This document shows positions 12,570 to 24,342 of a DNA stretch of 64,000 bases, piece after piece; position 1 is the first letter of the stretch, and every line of letters begins with the position of its first letter. Source of the DNA: Trichosphaerium sp. ATCC 40318. Its lineage: Eukaryota > Discosea > Flabellinia > Trichosidae. The stretch lies in NCBI GenBank assembly GCA_038496445.1, contig JALMLS010000322.1, positions 62,001-126,000 of the forward strand, given 5' to 3'. A program made the position numbers and the translations under genes. The notes below the pieces were generated by a model. The model did no database searches. It was not told the DNA's origin and saw only the letters and a list, made by a program, of their open reading frames with translations.

Positions 12570-13991
12570 CTATATGGACAGATAGTATTCATAAGATCTG
12601 CCTTTGTTGTTGACAATATCTACATTAGCTCCGCATTCAAGAAGTCGTTCCATTTTCATTCTATTGCAATACTTGCAAGCAAGAAGAAGTGCAGTATTGC
12701 CTTCATGATCACAATGATCAATAACACAATCCTTGTGTTTCAAAACCATATCAAAAACATCATAGTACGCTGTGGTTTCATAGTCCATGGCAGCCAATAG
12801 TGTTAACACAGTACTCCCACTGCTATTTGGACGGTGGATAGGAAGATCATCAAAACACGTGCAGTGATTACACAACATCTTTAGTTTCTTGAAATTGCAT
12901 TCACGGAATAATACCCAGAATAAATCGACATCTTGCAATAAATGTTTGATGTAAGGTATGTTAACATCACGTATGAATCTAGGTACATGATAAAGAAGAT
13001 TCCAACCTTTGTTATCTTTGATTGAAACATCATATTTTGGTATCTTTGTTAAATCAAATATCCAATCATTTTCATCGTCATAGTCATCATAATCAACACA
13101 TTCACTATAATCTAAACATTGAGAATTGTAGTGCATCAAAGCAGTTTTACCAAAACAATCTTGTGCATTTACATCACTGTGTTTAATCAAATACTCAAGG
13201 ATTGCAACATCACAACTCAATTTGCAACACATCATTAGAATGGTGGTTCCGCATTTGCCTTGTTCTTTGAAGATTTTATCACCCATAAGGGCATATATCT
13301 GTTCGAAGTGCTCAAGGTAAATGTCAAAGTAATCAAATGCCTCCATTAAAGATGTGTATGATAGCTTATCTGTAACAAAAAACTCATCAGCACATATCGA
13401 TTCTTCATCAGAGGGAATATCTTCATCTACATAGGGAGCATCAATCAAAACAAAATCTTTATCATTGTCGCTCATGTCTTGGCTTCCATCGTTATCAAAA
13501 AGTAGTTCGTATTCCTTCTTTTTTCCATTTTTGAGGTGGTTGATGAGTAGCTCTTCAGTGTAATGTTGTAGTACTGTAAAGAACTCACTTGAGTACTGAG
13601 TAGTATCTGATGCGAGGTTAGCAGCTAACTCCAAAACAGAACGCCTAAATTGGTCTGGTGGAATTGCAAACTCTTTGGGGTCTATTTTAATGTATCCAAG
13701 ATGCATTGGTAAGTAATTGATCCAAAAGTATTTTAAGGTCATACAACTGAAGCATTGGTACTCTTCGAGGTATCCACGTTGGTTTAAAACGCGTTTTAGT
13801 GTATAATCGCTTACGTTACACACAATCGCATTAAAAAACTTTGATGTGCGTTTAAGATGTATTGTCGTGACTACAGGAGATGATACGCAACGATAGAAAG
13901 TAAATTCAAGTATTTCAGGAGGAAGGTCGCAAATAGATGTTGTTGCTGTTCTGTTTGACTCTTTCTGCCGTCTTTTAGACGAAAGTGCCAT
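12570..13991 (-). CDS. F-box and ankyrin-repeat protein, single exon
   Basis: An uninterrupted 473-codon frame from ATG 13991, unusual in this intron-rich window. Residues about 20-65 form an F-box (ICDLPPEILEFTFYRC, LKRTSKFFNAIV). An acidic middle (residues about 170-205) is followed by ankyrin repeats: GTTILMMCCKLSCDVAILEYLIKHSDVNAQD and HEGNTALLLACKYCNRMKMERLLECGANVDIVNNKG are the clearest. F-box proteins recruit substrates to SCF ubiquitin ligases, and the ankyrin repeats would be the substrate-binding part (inference). The lack of introns suggests a retrocopy or an expanded lineage-specific family. It ends YEYYLSI-stop with a complete last repeat. Confidence 0.82.
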   Translation of the reverse strand: MALSSKRRQKESNRTATTSICDLPPEILEFTFYRCVSSPVVTTIHLKRTSKFFNAIVCNVSDYTLKRVLNQRGYLEEYQCFSCMTLKYFWINYLPMHLGYIKIDPKEFAIPPDQFRRSVLELAANLASDTTQYSSEFFTVLQHYTEELLINHLKNGKKKEYELLFDNDGSQDMSDNDKDFVLIDAPYVDEDIPSDEESICADEFFVTDKLSYTSLMEAFDYFDIYLEHFEQIYALMGDKIFKEQGKCGTTILMMCCKLSCDVAILEYLIKHSDVNAQDCFGKTALMHYNSQCLDYSECVDYDDYDDENDWIFDLTKIPKYDVSIKDNKGWNLLYHVPRFIRDVNIPYIKHLLQDVDLFWVLFRECNFKKLKMLCNHCTCFDDLPIHRPNSSGSTVLTLLAAMDYETTAYYDVFDMVLKHKDCVIDHCDHEGNTALLLACKYCNRMKMERLLECGANVDIVNNKGRSYEYYLSI

Positions 13992-14218
13992 CGATTGAAG
14001 ATAACGACGCGATAGGAAAATAGGTGAAATGAAATAGTTCGTGACGAGACTTGACCTGTAGTAGGCCTTATTATCAATGCAAATACAACAATCTTACATT
14101 CTTGGATTAACATTTCCACATAATCAACAGTAGACTTGATGTCGTTACTTTTACACTTCATCTTTCTTATTTTGACAATGTATTGAGTTTCAACTGTACA
14201 AATCTTAAAAGTCTTGTG

Positions 14219-16129
14219 TCACATGTCAAACGTTGCTGTTAAACCTAAGACTATAGTTAAGATTGTATGGAATCTAATTAAATTGGAACGTACCTCTATG
14301 ATCTGAAGGGATAACACTGTACTTTGCTCTCCTTGTAATATAATTTTTATTGCTTACTACTTGACTATCAAGTAGCCTTAGTGTTTCCCCATGATATAAT
14401 ATGAAGTCAATTCTCTTCTTAGGCTTCTTCTTAATAGTGATGTAAGTCCACCCTTTCTATAAAACATAAGTACATTTGTTTGTAAAAAGTTTAAACGTTT
14501 TAAAGTATAAACTGCTGAATTACCTTCACTTGTTCCTTCATTGTAGTTGCTTCCGGATGCGCCGTTGACCATGCATCCTTGAAAGCTGGTACCATACTTT
14601 AAAAACTAGTGTTAGAGAGGTGTATATTGCGGACAATAAGTTACCCTGATAATTGTATGTTTCCTTGCATAAAATTAAGAAAATCGCCATCGAAGTTCTC
14701 ATTGAAGTCACCAACAAGAACACGAGGTTCTGGAAAATGATTTGCAAATTCATATAACTCTACAGCATTTCTACGCCTAGCATGATCGCTCAAAGTAGAG
14801 TGCGTGGTGAGAAAATTAACGACACCTTTGAGCAAGAGGTTAGTCAAGAAAACAAAGATATTGATAACCAGAAAGGCTTGTACCTTTGGGTGTCTTTACT
14901 TCTGCTTGCAAACAAGCCCTTTGGTGTTCGTCTTCTCCATCAGAAAAGTTTCTTGACATGTATATGAACTCACTGCTTAAAATAGGGTACTTTGAGATGA
15001 TTGCTATACCCTACAGGAATTTGTTTCTAAAAAAACTTGCGATGAAGTTGTACCTCTTCAGTGTGCTCAAAAACGTCATTCCCATTCCAGTTTCGGCCAA
15101 ATTTAATATAGTTCATTGCTGGTTGGTAAATATATTGATAGTCCGGTAGGTGTTTCATGAGGTGCATGATTTGACTCCCCATTCTTTGCGAAAATTAAAC
15201 CCGAAGCGTTTCTATCCAATGGACGTACCTTCTCCCGTTTTTTGGTACAGGATACTCATAGTTGGTGTACCGTACTTCCTGTAAACCAACAATATCAGGA
15301 TCCTGGTCCTTAATTTGATTTGCAACAAGCCTCATGCGTTCCATGTAGTACTGAGATAAATGCCAAATGTTGTATGACATAATTTTTAGAGGAGGACTAT
15401 CAACTTCATTATTCGTTAGTGTTTCTGAGTCCAATTCTTCTACGACTACAGCATCCTCAGTATTGTAGAATGTGTGACGTCTTACAAACCAGTAATCTTT
15501 ATGATTTCTGAAGAGTTGGATATCGTGTTGCACGATACCATCATTTTGAATGACTTGTATTTGTACATCGTGTACTTCCTTTAAAAACGCGAAATTAAAA
15601 CCAAAAAGCACGTGATGGCTTGGAAAATTGCTTCAATGTTGGGTTACGTACTCCGCATCCAAAGTTTCTATTCACTGCCAAGCCATTGCTGTGTCTGTAC
15701 TTGTAGTACAGAGGCTACGCTAAACCGTTAACACTTGTACGATTATTCTCTTGAATTCGCACAGGATAAAAGAACATACCTGTTGTGTTACGCTTACAAG
15801 TTTATGTACGTAATCATCAACCTCCGGGAGATTTTGGTTATGAGCAGACAACCAAGCATCAAGCACGTCTGATTTAGCCTTCTAATATGGATTTGAGCGT
15901 CTTGTAAGTATTTATGAGAGCATACAGCCAAAATATATGATGCTTCCGTGCTTTTCAAATCTAAGCACGACGAATCGCCTACTAAACCCGCATATCCAAT
16001 TATACTACGTTCCCAGTCGCTAGCAACGTCACCTATTTTTTGTGAACTCTTAAGTGCCTCCTACGCGTTATACATACCTGTACAAGCGTACAAGGCTATA
16101 GCCACAAAAAAAAGAATGCGTGTCACCAT
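14219..16129 (-). CDS. secreted endonuclease/exonuclease/phosphatase-family hydrolase
   Basis: ATG 16129 opens a signal peptide (MVTRILFFVAIALYACTG). A short helical N-region follows (ASYILAKAKSDVLDAWLSAH), then the EEP fold. Seen in order are MSYNIW, DIVGLQEVR (metal-binding Glu), GIAIISKYPIL, FLTTHSTLS (catalytic His block), VLVGDFNEN and, in the last exon, SDHRVLGLTATF. These are the standard DNase I/sphingomyelinase/inositol-phosphatase motifs and all catalytic residues are present. The last join uses an intron GTACG...TATAG before TCTTAGG, giving a stop at 14219-14221. The N-terminal helices recall small saposin-like or spacer domains, but this is unsure. Substrate (DNA, phospholipid or sphingolipid) cannot be decided. 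Secretion suggests digestive or extracellular use. It is head to head with VPS53. Confidence 0.82.
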
Positions 16130-16225
16130 CAATGTAGCGACTTTGGCTTGCTGGGTTTGTGGCGTCAAAAACTTTTCTGAAGCACGTTTTTATTCCACGT
16201 CAACGGCGCCTCCTTTACGTCTGCG
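16130..16225. promoter_or_regulatory. 96-base bidirectional promoter region
   Basis: The start codons of the secreted hydrolase (16129, minus) and VPS53 (16226, plus) are separated by only 96 bases, which must contain both 5' leaders and core promoters. No TATA-like box is obvious. Confidence 0.5.
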
Positions 16226-19200
16226 ATGGCAGCCAAAACGCCTTCCAACACGCCTCGAAATAAAACGCCAACAAAGCGCAAAAAATCTAAAATAAAGCCT
16301 GTTGAGCTCGATATACCAGAAGAACTCAATTTTAGTGAAGATCTACAACGATGTATTGCGGAGATTCTTCCTAGTGATGATCCTATTGACAAAGCAAAGT
16401 TTAATGCCACCGAATACATTAATGGCATGTTTCAAGACGGTACAGCAACTAATACAGCTTTTATGTCTGATTTTTACAGAGAAAGCGCTCACCAACACTC
16501 TGGACGCTCAAGTGGCTAAACTTACTCGTAGAATAAATCGGTACTACAAATACGTCGTTTAAAACTAATAAACTCAAAGAATTGACGAACAGATAATAGA
16601 CAGCGTCACTAAACAAAGTAGAGCAGGCGTACAAGGAAAATCCGAGTTAGAACAAGCGAAAGAATCCATCAAGGTAAATAACAATCTTCCTTTTACTTGA
16701 AAATGCCATACCGCACTGTACCGCTCCGTTTTTCTTTCATAAATGCCAAAACGCACCTGTCAAAATGTTTAACTTCTAACGCAACAAACCAATTAAAGGA
16801 ACTGTTTACTAAAGTAACTGATATTAAACAACGCGCTGAAGAGTCAGAAAAAATGGTTCAAGAAATTTGTAGTGATATAAGAGACTTAGATTACGCAAAA
16901 AAGAACCTTACAACAGCAATAAAGTCTCTAGAACAAATCAATAATGTTGGTACGTGTAGTGACCTTTTTTCGTTTCTTCATCGCTTCTAACTCGTTTTCT
17001 AGTACAAGGTCTTGTTAAAATTAGAGCCTTACTGTCTCAACGTCAGTTCAAAGAAGTCAGTCACTTATTCAAAGTACGCATTGGGGTTTTTTTTATTTCT
17101 TCTTACTTTATTTGAAACGTTAAGTTCTATTGTATAACTAATGATTTAAGGCTATCACGGATATATTAGAGCAGTTTAAAGATTATCAACATGTCCCAAA
17201 AGTAAAAGAGTTAAACAGCGCCACTGAAAAACTTGCTGAGGAGTTAAAAACATGCGTATTCAGCGAGTTTGATGAGTACGTATTTTCTCAATAGTTTGAG
17301 ATTGCTTTTTTTCTCACTCGGATCTCAAGTGTTGAAATCGAAAAGAAGTCAGAGCGAGACCTCAATATGCTTGCAGATGCTATTAGCGTTGTAGAAGCAC
17401 TTGGAGAAGATGTCAAGGCTGAATTTTTAAGCAACTTTACACAGAAGATACTACAGCCTTATCATGATCAATTTAAAGGCGATGTACGTACATCTTATGA
17501 CATTATCATTCAGTAGCCTTTAACTTATAATAATTTAAACAGATGGCTGGACTTCAGTACGCTGGTAAACGATACACGTGGTTTATGAACTTGTTGAATG
17601 TTTACGCTGATTATTGGTCCAAAATCTTCCCAGAAAGGTACACCAAAACGTCATTTCTCTTTTTTGGTTTTGTTAACGTTTGTACTAGTTGGAATATGCG
17701 AGAATACCTCAGTTGGGATTTTTGCTCTACTACTAGGTATAGTTTATCTATATGACGCCTTTTTGTGTTGTCTTATGGTCTGTGTAGTCAAGAATATATT
17801 GAAATGTTAGACTCACGAAATATTGATCCTAAAGTATTCAGAAAAGCTCTCAAGAATACTGTAATGTTTGAGAAGGAGCTCATCAAGTTATTTGCAAAAA
17901 AGGTAAAGTGTTTAGATAGCGTTTGATTAATAAGTATGTTAACATTTACGGTAGGGAGACAGACCTCCAGAAGAAGTATCTCTTGATCCATCTCTAAATC
18001 CACATTCAGCAAAGGCAATTGAGTTAAAATACAAGCGCTTTAAGAAGATGAGAGAATGGGTATGACATTGTACCATGTATAACTAGAGTTGTATAGTTGA
18101 TTTCATTTTAGGAAGAACATAGAACTGAGAAGCCATCAGCTGCTGTTCGATTTAAGCATATTATATCTTATTGCTTTGATTCTTATATGAATATATACAT
18201 GGAGTACCTAGACGATGTTTTGAACGATCAATTCTCTCAAATAATGAGTCAAGAGACTTGGGTTGTCGAAGAAACAGATAGGTAAGTGACATAGCTCAAT
18301 TAGGCTCTCGTGCAAAAACGAAAAACAAGTTTTTGTTTTTTGCCTACAAGAACTACAGTTTTACCTCTTTTTACTTTGTCTAATGTCATTGGTAGATACA
18401 AAGTTCTAGGATCTATAACAACCCTCATCTTTTCTTTTTCAAAGCGTACACAACAAGAGAGTTACTTACCACCGCAAGCAAAGCTTCTTTTGTTAAAGTT
18501 ATACGCAAAATATCTTACTTTATATGCTTCAAAGCTAAAAGACAGGCTTCCTAGGTACTATGTGTATGTATCCTATTTTATATTTATTGAATTGGAACCA
18601 TTACAAGCAATTTGTTATGGCCAGTTGACGTATACATATTGCCAACTACATTGTTTATAGATACTAATCTATAAACGTGCTATCGCATTTTATCACTAGT
18701 TTATATTCACGTATCATTTATATATTATGCTGTCAATCTCGTTGCAGTGCTATACCTTTTTTTGGTTTATCTGACACCTTGTTTTGTAGCCTAGAAGAAT
18801 TGAAAGCTCAGCGTGAACCCTTGAATAAAGATGAGGAGTGTATTGTTTGTAGTATAATCAACACAGCGTACTATTGCAGTAACACTACAACGAAGATGGA
18901 AGAGAAGTTTAAAGCATCAATTGAAGCACAATATCATGACAGAATATCGCTTGAAGATGAAGGCGCACAGTTCCAAAGGTAAAACAACACCAACTTGATT
19001 TTTTTTTGAAAGTGATTAACGTGGTTGTTAGTATCATTGCTTTAGCGTTCAGTGTGCTTGTAACTGCGCTTGAAAAGAAGATTGAGCCTTACTTTGATAA
19101 GATAACCAAACTTCTTTGGGGTACGTAACAAGCTGAGGTTTTGTTAAGTTGCTAACGTCCTTCTTTCTTTAGACAAGGCAGAGATTGTAGTTGATCAGTC

Positions 19201-20144
19201 TCAATATGTCACAGACGTTATTGAGCTTTTAAGTGATACTATTCCATTCTACAACAAATGGATTGTTGTCAGTGATCACTTTTCATTCTTTTGCACAACG
19301 TTTGTTAGGTAAAATCGAGTTTGTTTTTATACATCAACTTGCTTTCGCTTACCAAAACGTCCAAAGGTCATTTATTCACATGTATGAGACTACTATCAAG
19401 ACTTGTAAAATTATTAGTACCAACGGCACTCAACAGCTGCTATTGGATATAGAGAATATCAAGATTGCGTTATTAAGGCTCCCAGTACAAGGCATGGGCG
19501 ACTCTGCAAAGGTCACTGATAGGTAAGTGCGAAATCTTTTTTTTTAAAAATCGTTATTCAAAAAAAAACTAGCCAGAAAAAACCGTAAATGATCACCTTC
19601 TAAATAATGTTTAGGTATGCTCGAAGGGTCAAGAGACTTATGGGGGCTGTTGAGAATTATATCAAGGCACTTGCATGCCCTGCAGATACGTTGGTAGACA
19701 GCTACAAGTTGTTGATACCTGATCACTCTGATATTGGTTTGGTTAAGATTATGCAACTCAGGGTAAGTTTAAATCACATAAACAAGCGTGTAAAAAATAG
19801 CCTCAAAACGGTTCACTGGTGCAAGCAATACTAGGGCGTATTTTGGTTGAAAACTGCTTACTGCACAGTGAGAGCCAACTTTGTAAACTAAGAACTAAAT
19901 TCTTAGCTTTCCCTCTTTTTCTTTGCTTTCCTTTAGGCTTATTTTGCTTCTTTAGGGTATGAAGAGAGTTGAGATGGAAGCTATACTCGATGAGTATGGA
20001 TCAGAGCCAGATTCATTAGCTAGATCGCAAGTTAAGTCGAACTTGATTTCGAATTTGAATTTTTCTGGTGTAGTTTCTGTAGGCGATCAGAGTACTATCA
20101 AAAAGTTTTTTTCGTTTAGAGGTAGTAGTGGAAATCCATCTTAG
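16226..20144 (+). CDS. VPS53: VPS53, GARP/EARP tethering complex subunit
   Basis: Many-exon gene. The N-terminal exon reads MAAKTPSNTPRNKTPTKRKK, then ELNFSEDLQRCIAEILPSDD and FNATEYINGMF, the diagnostic VPS53 opening. It is followed by TNTLDAQVAKLTRRINR, a coiled-coil (IKQRAEESEKMVQEICSDIRDLDYAKKNLTTAI), LVKIRALLSQRQFKEVSHLF, and YTWFMNLLNVYADYWSKIFP. The C-terminal part ends near ILDEYGSEPDSLARSQ at 20144. VPS53 works with VPS51, VPS52 and VPS54 to tether endosome-derived vesicles at the trans-Golgi, or in EARP at recycling endosomes. Introns are short, most starting GTACG or GTAAG. The basic, Thr/Lys-rich first 25 residues look lineage-specific. No break seen. Confidence 0.93.
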
Positions 20145-20373
20145 AAAAGAGAACAAAAGAAACAGAATCAAAAAGAAAATGTAAATAAGCCAAAAAAAGA
20201 AATTAGAAAAACGAAGAGTTCTTTGCAGTTACGGAAAAAATCATAGTTCGTTATCTTTTGGTTTTTTATGGACTTGTAGAAGATCATATAAGCAATTAAT
20301 CTCGTAAAATGATTTTGTATGCTATTACGAACCTAAAAAAAAACACCAACTTCCTTTTTCACTCTTTTTGGCC

Positions 20374-21507
20374 ATGTACCGTTTCCGAAATCGAAACGAC
20401 TTTCCAAATTCGAATAAAGGAACGTCAACCGGCAAAGTTGGGCTAAAAGAAGACGAGATAAATAATAAATTTAGTAAAAACTACGAAGTCTTTTTGTTCG
20501 TTGTGTTTGAAGCTATTTATACTAGAATGACAGCTCCTTATCCTCACACGTTTAAAAATATCGTTACCGATAAAATGCACCAGTGTTTAGGACGTGTATC
20601 AACGTCTTATGCTCGCAAGTTCTTGCCAAAATACAGAGCCACCAAATTCATAGCCCAAGGGTCCTTTGGCGTCGTATACAAGGCAGTAGATCAACACTTC
20701 AACCGACACACTGTTGCTATGAAATACGCCTTTTCAGAGGAATCAAGTAAGATGCTCGTACGTTCAAAGTAGTCTAATCATACTTGTTACTAACGTATTG
20801 AGTAGGAGGAGGAATATCGGTTCCTACAACGTACTGTTCATCCAAATATTATGTCGCCAATCGAATTTTATCAAGATGATCAAGAGTCTTTCTTAGTTCT
20901 ACCATACGCAAAGATGGACGCCCAAGATTTAGCTTACATGGGTATATCAATACAAGCGAGCGCGTATATTATAAAATGTGTACTATCGGCGATCAAGGCT
21001 CTTCAGTGCATAAAGATCATTCACCGAGACGTAAAAACAGCCAATATCTTGCTTAGACCTGACGGTACAGTGAAGCTATGCGATTTCGGGCTTGCAACGG
21101 ACTATCACTCTGTGGAGGAAGGGTTTGTAGGAACGCCAGGATACGTAGCGCCATCGACACAGTTCTACGGTTGGCAACTAAACGCTGATATTTTTGCGAT
21201 TGGTATGACTGCTGTAGACCTTGTACTCGCTTGTCAGTATGATACGCCATCAGAAATCGACTGTAGAAACGGTTCGTGGATCACAAACGATTTGAGAGCC
21301 AAAGAAGCAAAAAGGACGTTAGACGAAAATACTAGCGTCAACAGCGATGTCAAACATTTTGTACATCTCTGCTACACAGAATCTGTAAGTTCCTTTGATC
21401 ATCTCACTACACATCCGTTCATCAACAGTGCATATAAATCTGCTTACGAGCTACAACATGAAATGAAACGAAAATGTAAAAAAAAAAAGTTCTTCTCTTT
21501 ATTTTAA
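20374..21507 (+). CDS. serine/threonine protein kinase
   Basis: ATG 20374 (MYRFRNRNDFPN), two exons joined across an intron beginning GTACG at 20758 and ending TAG just before GAGGAGGAA. The frame is otherwise continuous to 21507. Motifs are a glycine loop AQGSFGVV (first Gly replaced by Ala/Gln), VAMK, HRDVKTANILL and DFG, so catalysis should be possible. The activation segment reads GTPGYVAPS: the Glu of the usual APE motif, which pairs with a C-lobe Arg, is Ser here. The C-lobe is short and ends in a very basic tail (KRKCKKKKFFSLF). The family within Ser/Thr kinases cannot be named. It follows VPS53 in tandem with 229 bases between. Confidence 0.85.
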
Positions 21508-21964
21508 GGTCAAACACCACTGTTATCACTCGAGGAGAAACTCAAGCATCACTTGTAATTTTATCACCCTAAATAAATCCTTGTTATTATAGTCATTACA
21601 TACTGTGGCATCTTGGTAAGAACAGTTCGTACAGTGAAAGCCAAAACTGCTTCGGGATCAAAATTTAAATAATTCTTGATGAGGTACCCACTCGAGTACT
21701 GCCTATGGTTTCATGTACTTTTTGCAACAAAGACTATAGTACAAATAAGTGTACATTGCAACTTTGCTTGATGAGTGCGTTGACAAATTACAGCATCTTC
21801 TTTGCATGGAGCATTGATGACTAGAAAATGCTTATGCACTGCTTTAACAGTTACTCTTTTTGCCCAAAAACACATGCAAGAATTGTATTTGTTGCCAATA
21901 GTATAACAATTTACAACCATTATCAAGCTGATTTATTTACAAAACTAATAGTCCATATTTTATT
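21508..21964. other. intergenic, convergent 3' regions
   Basis: About 460 bases between the kinase and the convergent membrane-protein gene. I see no supported gene; the frames on both strands are short and lack composition typical of the neighbouring exons. Confidence 0.5.
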
Positions 21965-22585
21965 CTATGCATGTGAGTACACTACTGGAACTGGTATTAT
22001 CCCCTGCTCAGTTTTATTTACATTTCTGAATGCCGTAATAAGAAAATAAAATATTAGTCCTACTATTGCGACTGCAGGTAACCCAATTCCCAAAGAAAGT
22101 CCAAGTATTAAAGCCAAATTACTCTTAGATGTAACATTAACGTCTAACAATCCAGCGTTGGTTTCATTAATGCCAGCAGAAATAAGCACAACAACATGCA
22201 TTGAGGGACTTCGAGTTGTTCTAAATAAACCAGTCTTTGTTAGAATAATTTCCCCATCACATGTATAGTTTTTTTGTGTTATATCACTGTCCATAGATAC
22301 ACTACCAATCATTTTCTTGTCGATGTAAAGAGCGTATGTTGTGTTTGGAGATGAAGCTGTGAATGTTATGTTAATTTCAGCTTCTCCTCTGTACGAATGA
22401 AGGTTAAATTCCTTTTGAATTGGAAATTCGGATGGAGGTTCGCGAATACTTGTAATGTTGCATTGCGTTACTTGTGTTGTTGGAATAAATATTTTATTAG
22501 TAACCCATCCGTTTAATCCAGAGTTTGAAGCACTACAAAGTACAAGGAACAATAGGATAAAAAACGCACAACCGTTGCTACACAT
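21965..22585 (-). CDS. type I single-pass membrane glycoprotein, lineage-specific
   Basis: Single exon of 206 codons from ATG 22585. The frame extends upstream to a TTG, but the ATG places a clean signal peptide first (MCSNGCAFFILLFLVLCSAS). The ectodomain of about 150 residues is rich in N-glycosylation sequons (CNITSI, INITFT, NTTYAL, NVTSKS). A membrane span (LALILGLSLGIGLPAVAIVGLIFYFLI) is followed by a tail of about 20 residues. There is no recognisable fold. The layout is shared with other receptors in the window, but this one lacks a lectin or kinase domain. Confidence 0.78.
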   Translation of the reverse strand: MCSNGCAFFILLFLVLCSASNSGLNGWVTNKIFIPTTQVTQCNITSIREPPSEFPIQKEFNLHSYRGEAEINITFTASSPNTTYALYIDKKMIGSVSMDSDITQKNYTCDGEIILTKTGLFRTTRSPSMHVVVLISAGINETNAGLLDVNVTSKSNLALILGLSLGIGLPAVAIVGLIFYFLITAFRNVNKTEQGIIPVPVVYSHA

Positions 22586-22739
22586 TGGAGAACTATTTGT
22601 TTTGAAAACCTGAAAACACAAAAAACTGTTGCGTTCACTTAATAGCTTACATCGCTAGTTAAAGTTATAATATTATATCCGCATGCGTAACAGTATCAAG
22701 CTCAGAGTATCATCTATGTCATTGATCAGTAAGTGTCGC

Positions 22740-23045
22740 GATTAGTTGTCCCTTTCACGTAACACTTTTCACATTTACTGAAACCTTGTAATTTAAGGAT
22801 TGAAATTTCAAAGTTGTTTCCCAACGTTCTTCCTCACTGCGATGTTTTACTATCTCCTATTCTACAACCACTTAGCTGTAGTATCTCACCAGGCGTAGTA
22901 GCTTTCTTGCTATAGTAGCATCCTTTGCTCCTACACTTGCGTTTACCTCTTGATAAGCAGCAACTGCCTCAAACTTCTATTGGAGGCCTAACCTATCACG
23001 TGTGGGCATTCCGACAATCCTAAGTGCATGAAGAAACTTAAAAAA
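22740..23045 (-). pseudogene. decayed reading frame of unknown origin
   Basis: Read on the minus strand, one frame gives coherent protein-like text broken by three in-frame stops: FLHALRIVGMPTRDRLGLQ stop KFEAVAAYQEVNASVGAKD..., then RKLLRLVRYYS stop VVVE stop EIVKHRSEERWETTLKFQ. No intron borders remove the stops. Amphipathic helices rich in Arg, Glu and Ala suggest a once-coding region. I cannot name the family, and a chance open stretch is not excluded. Confidence 0.4.
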
Positions 23046-23166
23046 AACGTTTATTCTGAGTACATTTTCGAAACCTTAAGCCTGCGCTTTCCATTATCGT
23101 TTTCGCTCTCCAAAATAATCTGTTAGATTTGTAGGACATCTATGGAACTACATAATTGTTATAATT

Positions 23167-24064
23167 TTATGATAATCGTTCAAGTTGTTGACGCATGCTT
23201 AAGTTATCTTTTTCATAGCAATTGCATTTCTGTTGTGTCTCGTGAAGAAGTTTCTTAAGTTCAGCTATTTCTTCTTTATATTCCTTACAAATCCCATGAA
23301 GTCTACTATTCTCTTCTAATAGGTTCCTTTTATCCTTATTGAGCTGTCTAATCTCTTGTTGAGCCATGCTTCCATTGACAAAAGGGTTGTTAAAAATACG
23401 TTTTCTTTTAACCTTTGGTGTCACAGCAGGTGATGTCTAAGTCAATTATAAATTAATATACAATAAGATTATATCATTTACCTTGGTAGAGTCAATGAGT
23501 TTTGCTAATTCAGATTGAAGATTATTGTTAAACTGTGCATTGAATTTTGCTTTCGATTCACGTAAAGATTGTATTTCATGTTTTTTGGGTTGTTCCCCTT
23601 TTTCTTCATTTTGTTTTTTGCCTTCTTGAGGTTCTCCGTCACTACTTATAAGTAAGAACCTATGTATAACAGTGTACAAAGATTTTACACAAAATCAGAA
23701 GTAACGGTGAATTAGGAGCACTAAAGAAAAGTAACACGTGCGGATTTACGTCAATAACGTGTTGTTTGGTGGAACCGTTTTTCTTTTCTGACTTTTGTTC
23801 TTCTTCGCTTTCCGCGGCTACCTCTGGATCTAAGAACAATGCTTCCGATATCTCTGCTTCAATAGCACCGAATAAAGATCTATCTTCGATTATATCGAGA
23901 GAACTACTTTCTACACCATCCTCCTGATCGCTAACGCACGTTTTATGTTACAAACAGCGAGATAAAACTAAATGTTGGATAATAAAAGCGTACTCATCCG
24001 TTAGGTCGCTTAATTCCCGCTCAAGATCAAGAAGCGCATTGTCTAACTCGTCTGTTGTTGTCAT
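23167..24064 (-). CDS. coiled-coil protein with acidic N-terminus
   Basis: ATG 24064 starts MTTTDELDNALLDLERELSDLTD, followed after an intron by an acidic stretch (GVESSSLDIIEDRSLFGAI..., AAESEEEQKSEKK). A middle exon carries IQSLRESKAKFNAQFNNNLQSELAKLID, and the last exon has a basic KVKRKR and a heptad coiled coil (QQEIRQLNKDKRNLLEENSRL, ...EEIAELKKLLHETQQ) to the stop at 23167. The basic patch some 30 residues before the Leu heptads recalls bZIP factors, but the spacing and the basic region do not match one convincingly. A structural or adaptor coiled coil is equally likely. The join near 23690-23750 is uncertain. Confidence 0.65.
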
Positions 24065-24342
24065 AGCCCCTTGTTACTTTTTTTTATAAGCACGTGATAC
24101 AAGTAAATCCTGAAAACGAAATAGAGAGCAAGAGCTATAGAAATATATGAATAGAGGAGTAACTGAAGTATTAATAAGAATTGCTTGTGTAGTTTCGTGC
24201 TCCTTAGGATTGGATGACTTAATCTGGTGCACTATCGCTTGACAATTTTGTCACTTCTTCATCTATGAACTAATTAGGGTTCTATTGAAGCGCTTGAACA
24301 AAGAAAAAGGTTGTACAAGTAAAACAATGGTAACTAAGTGAA

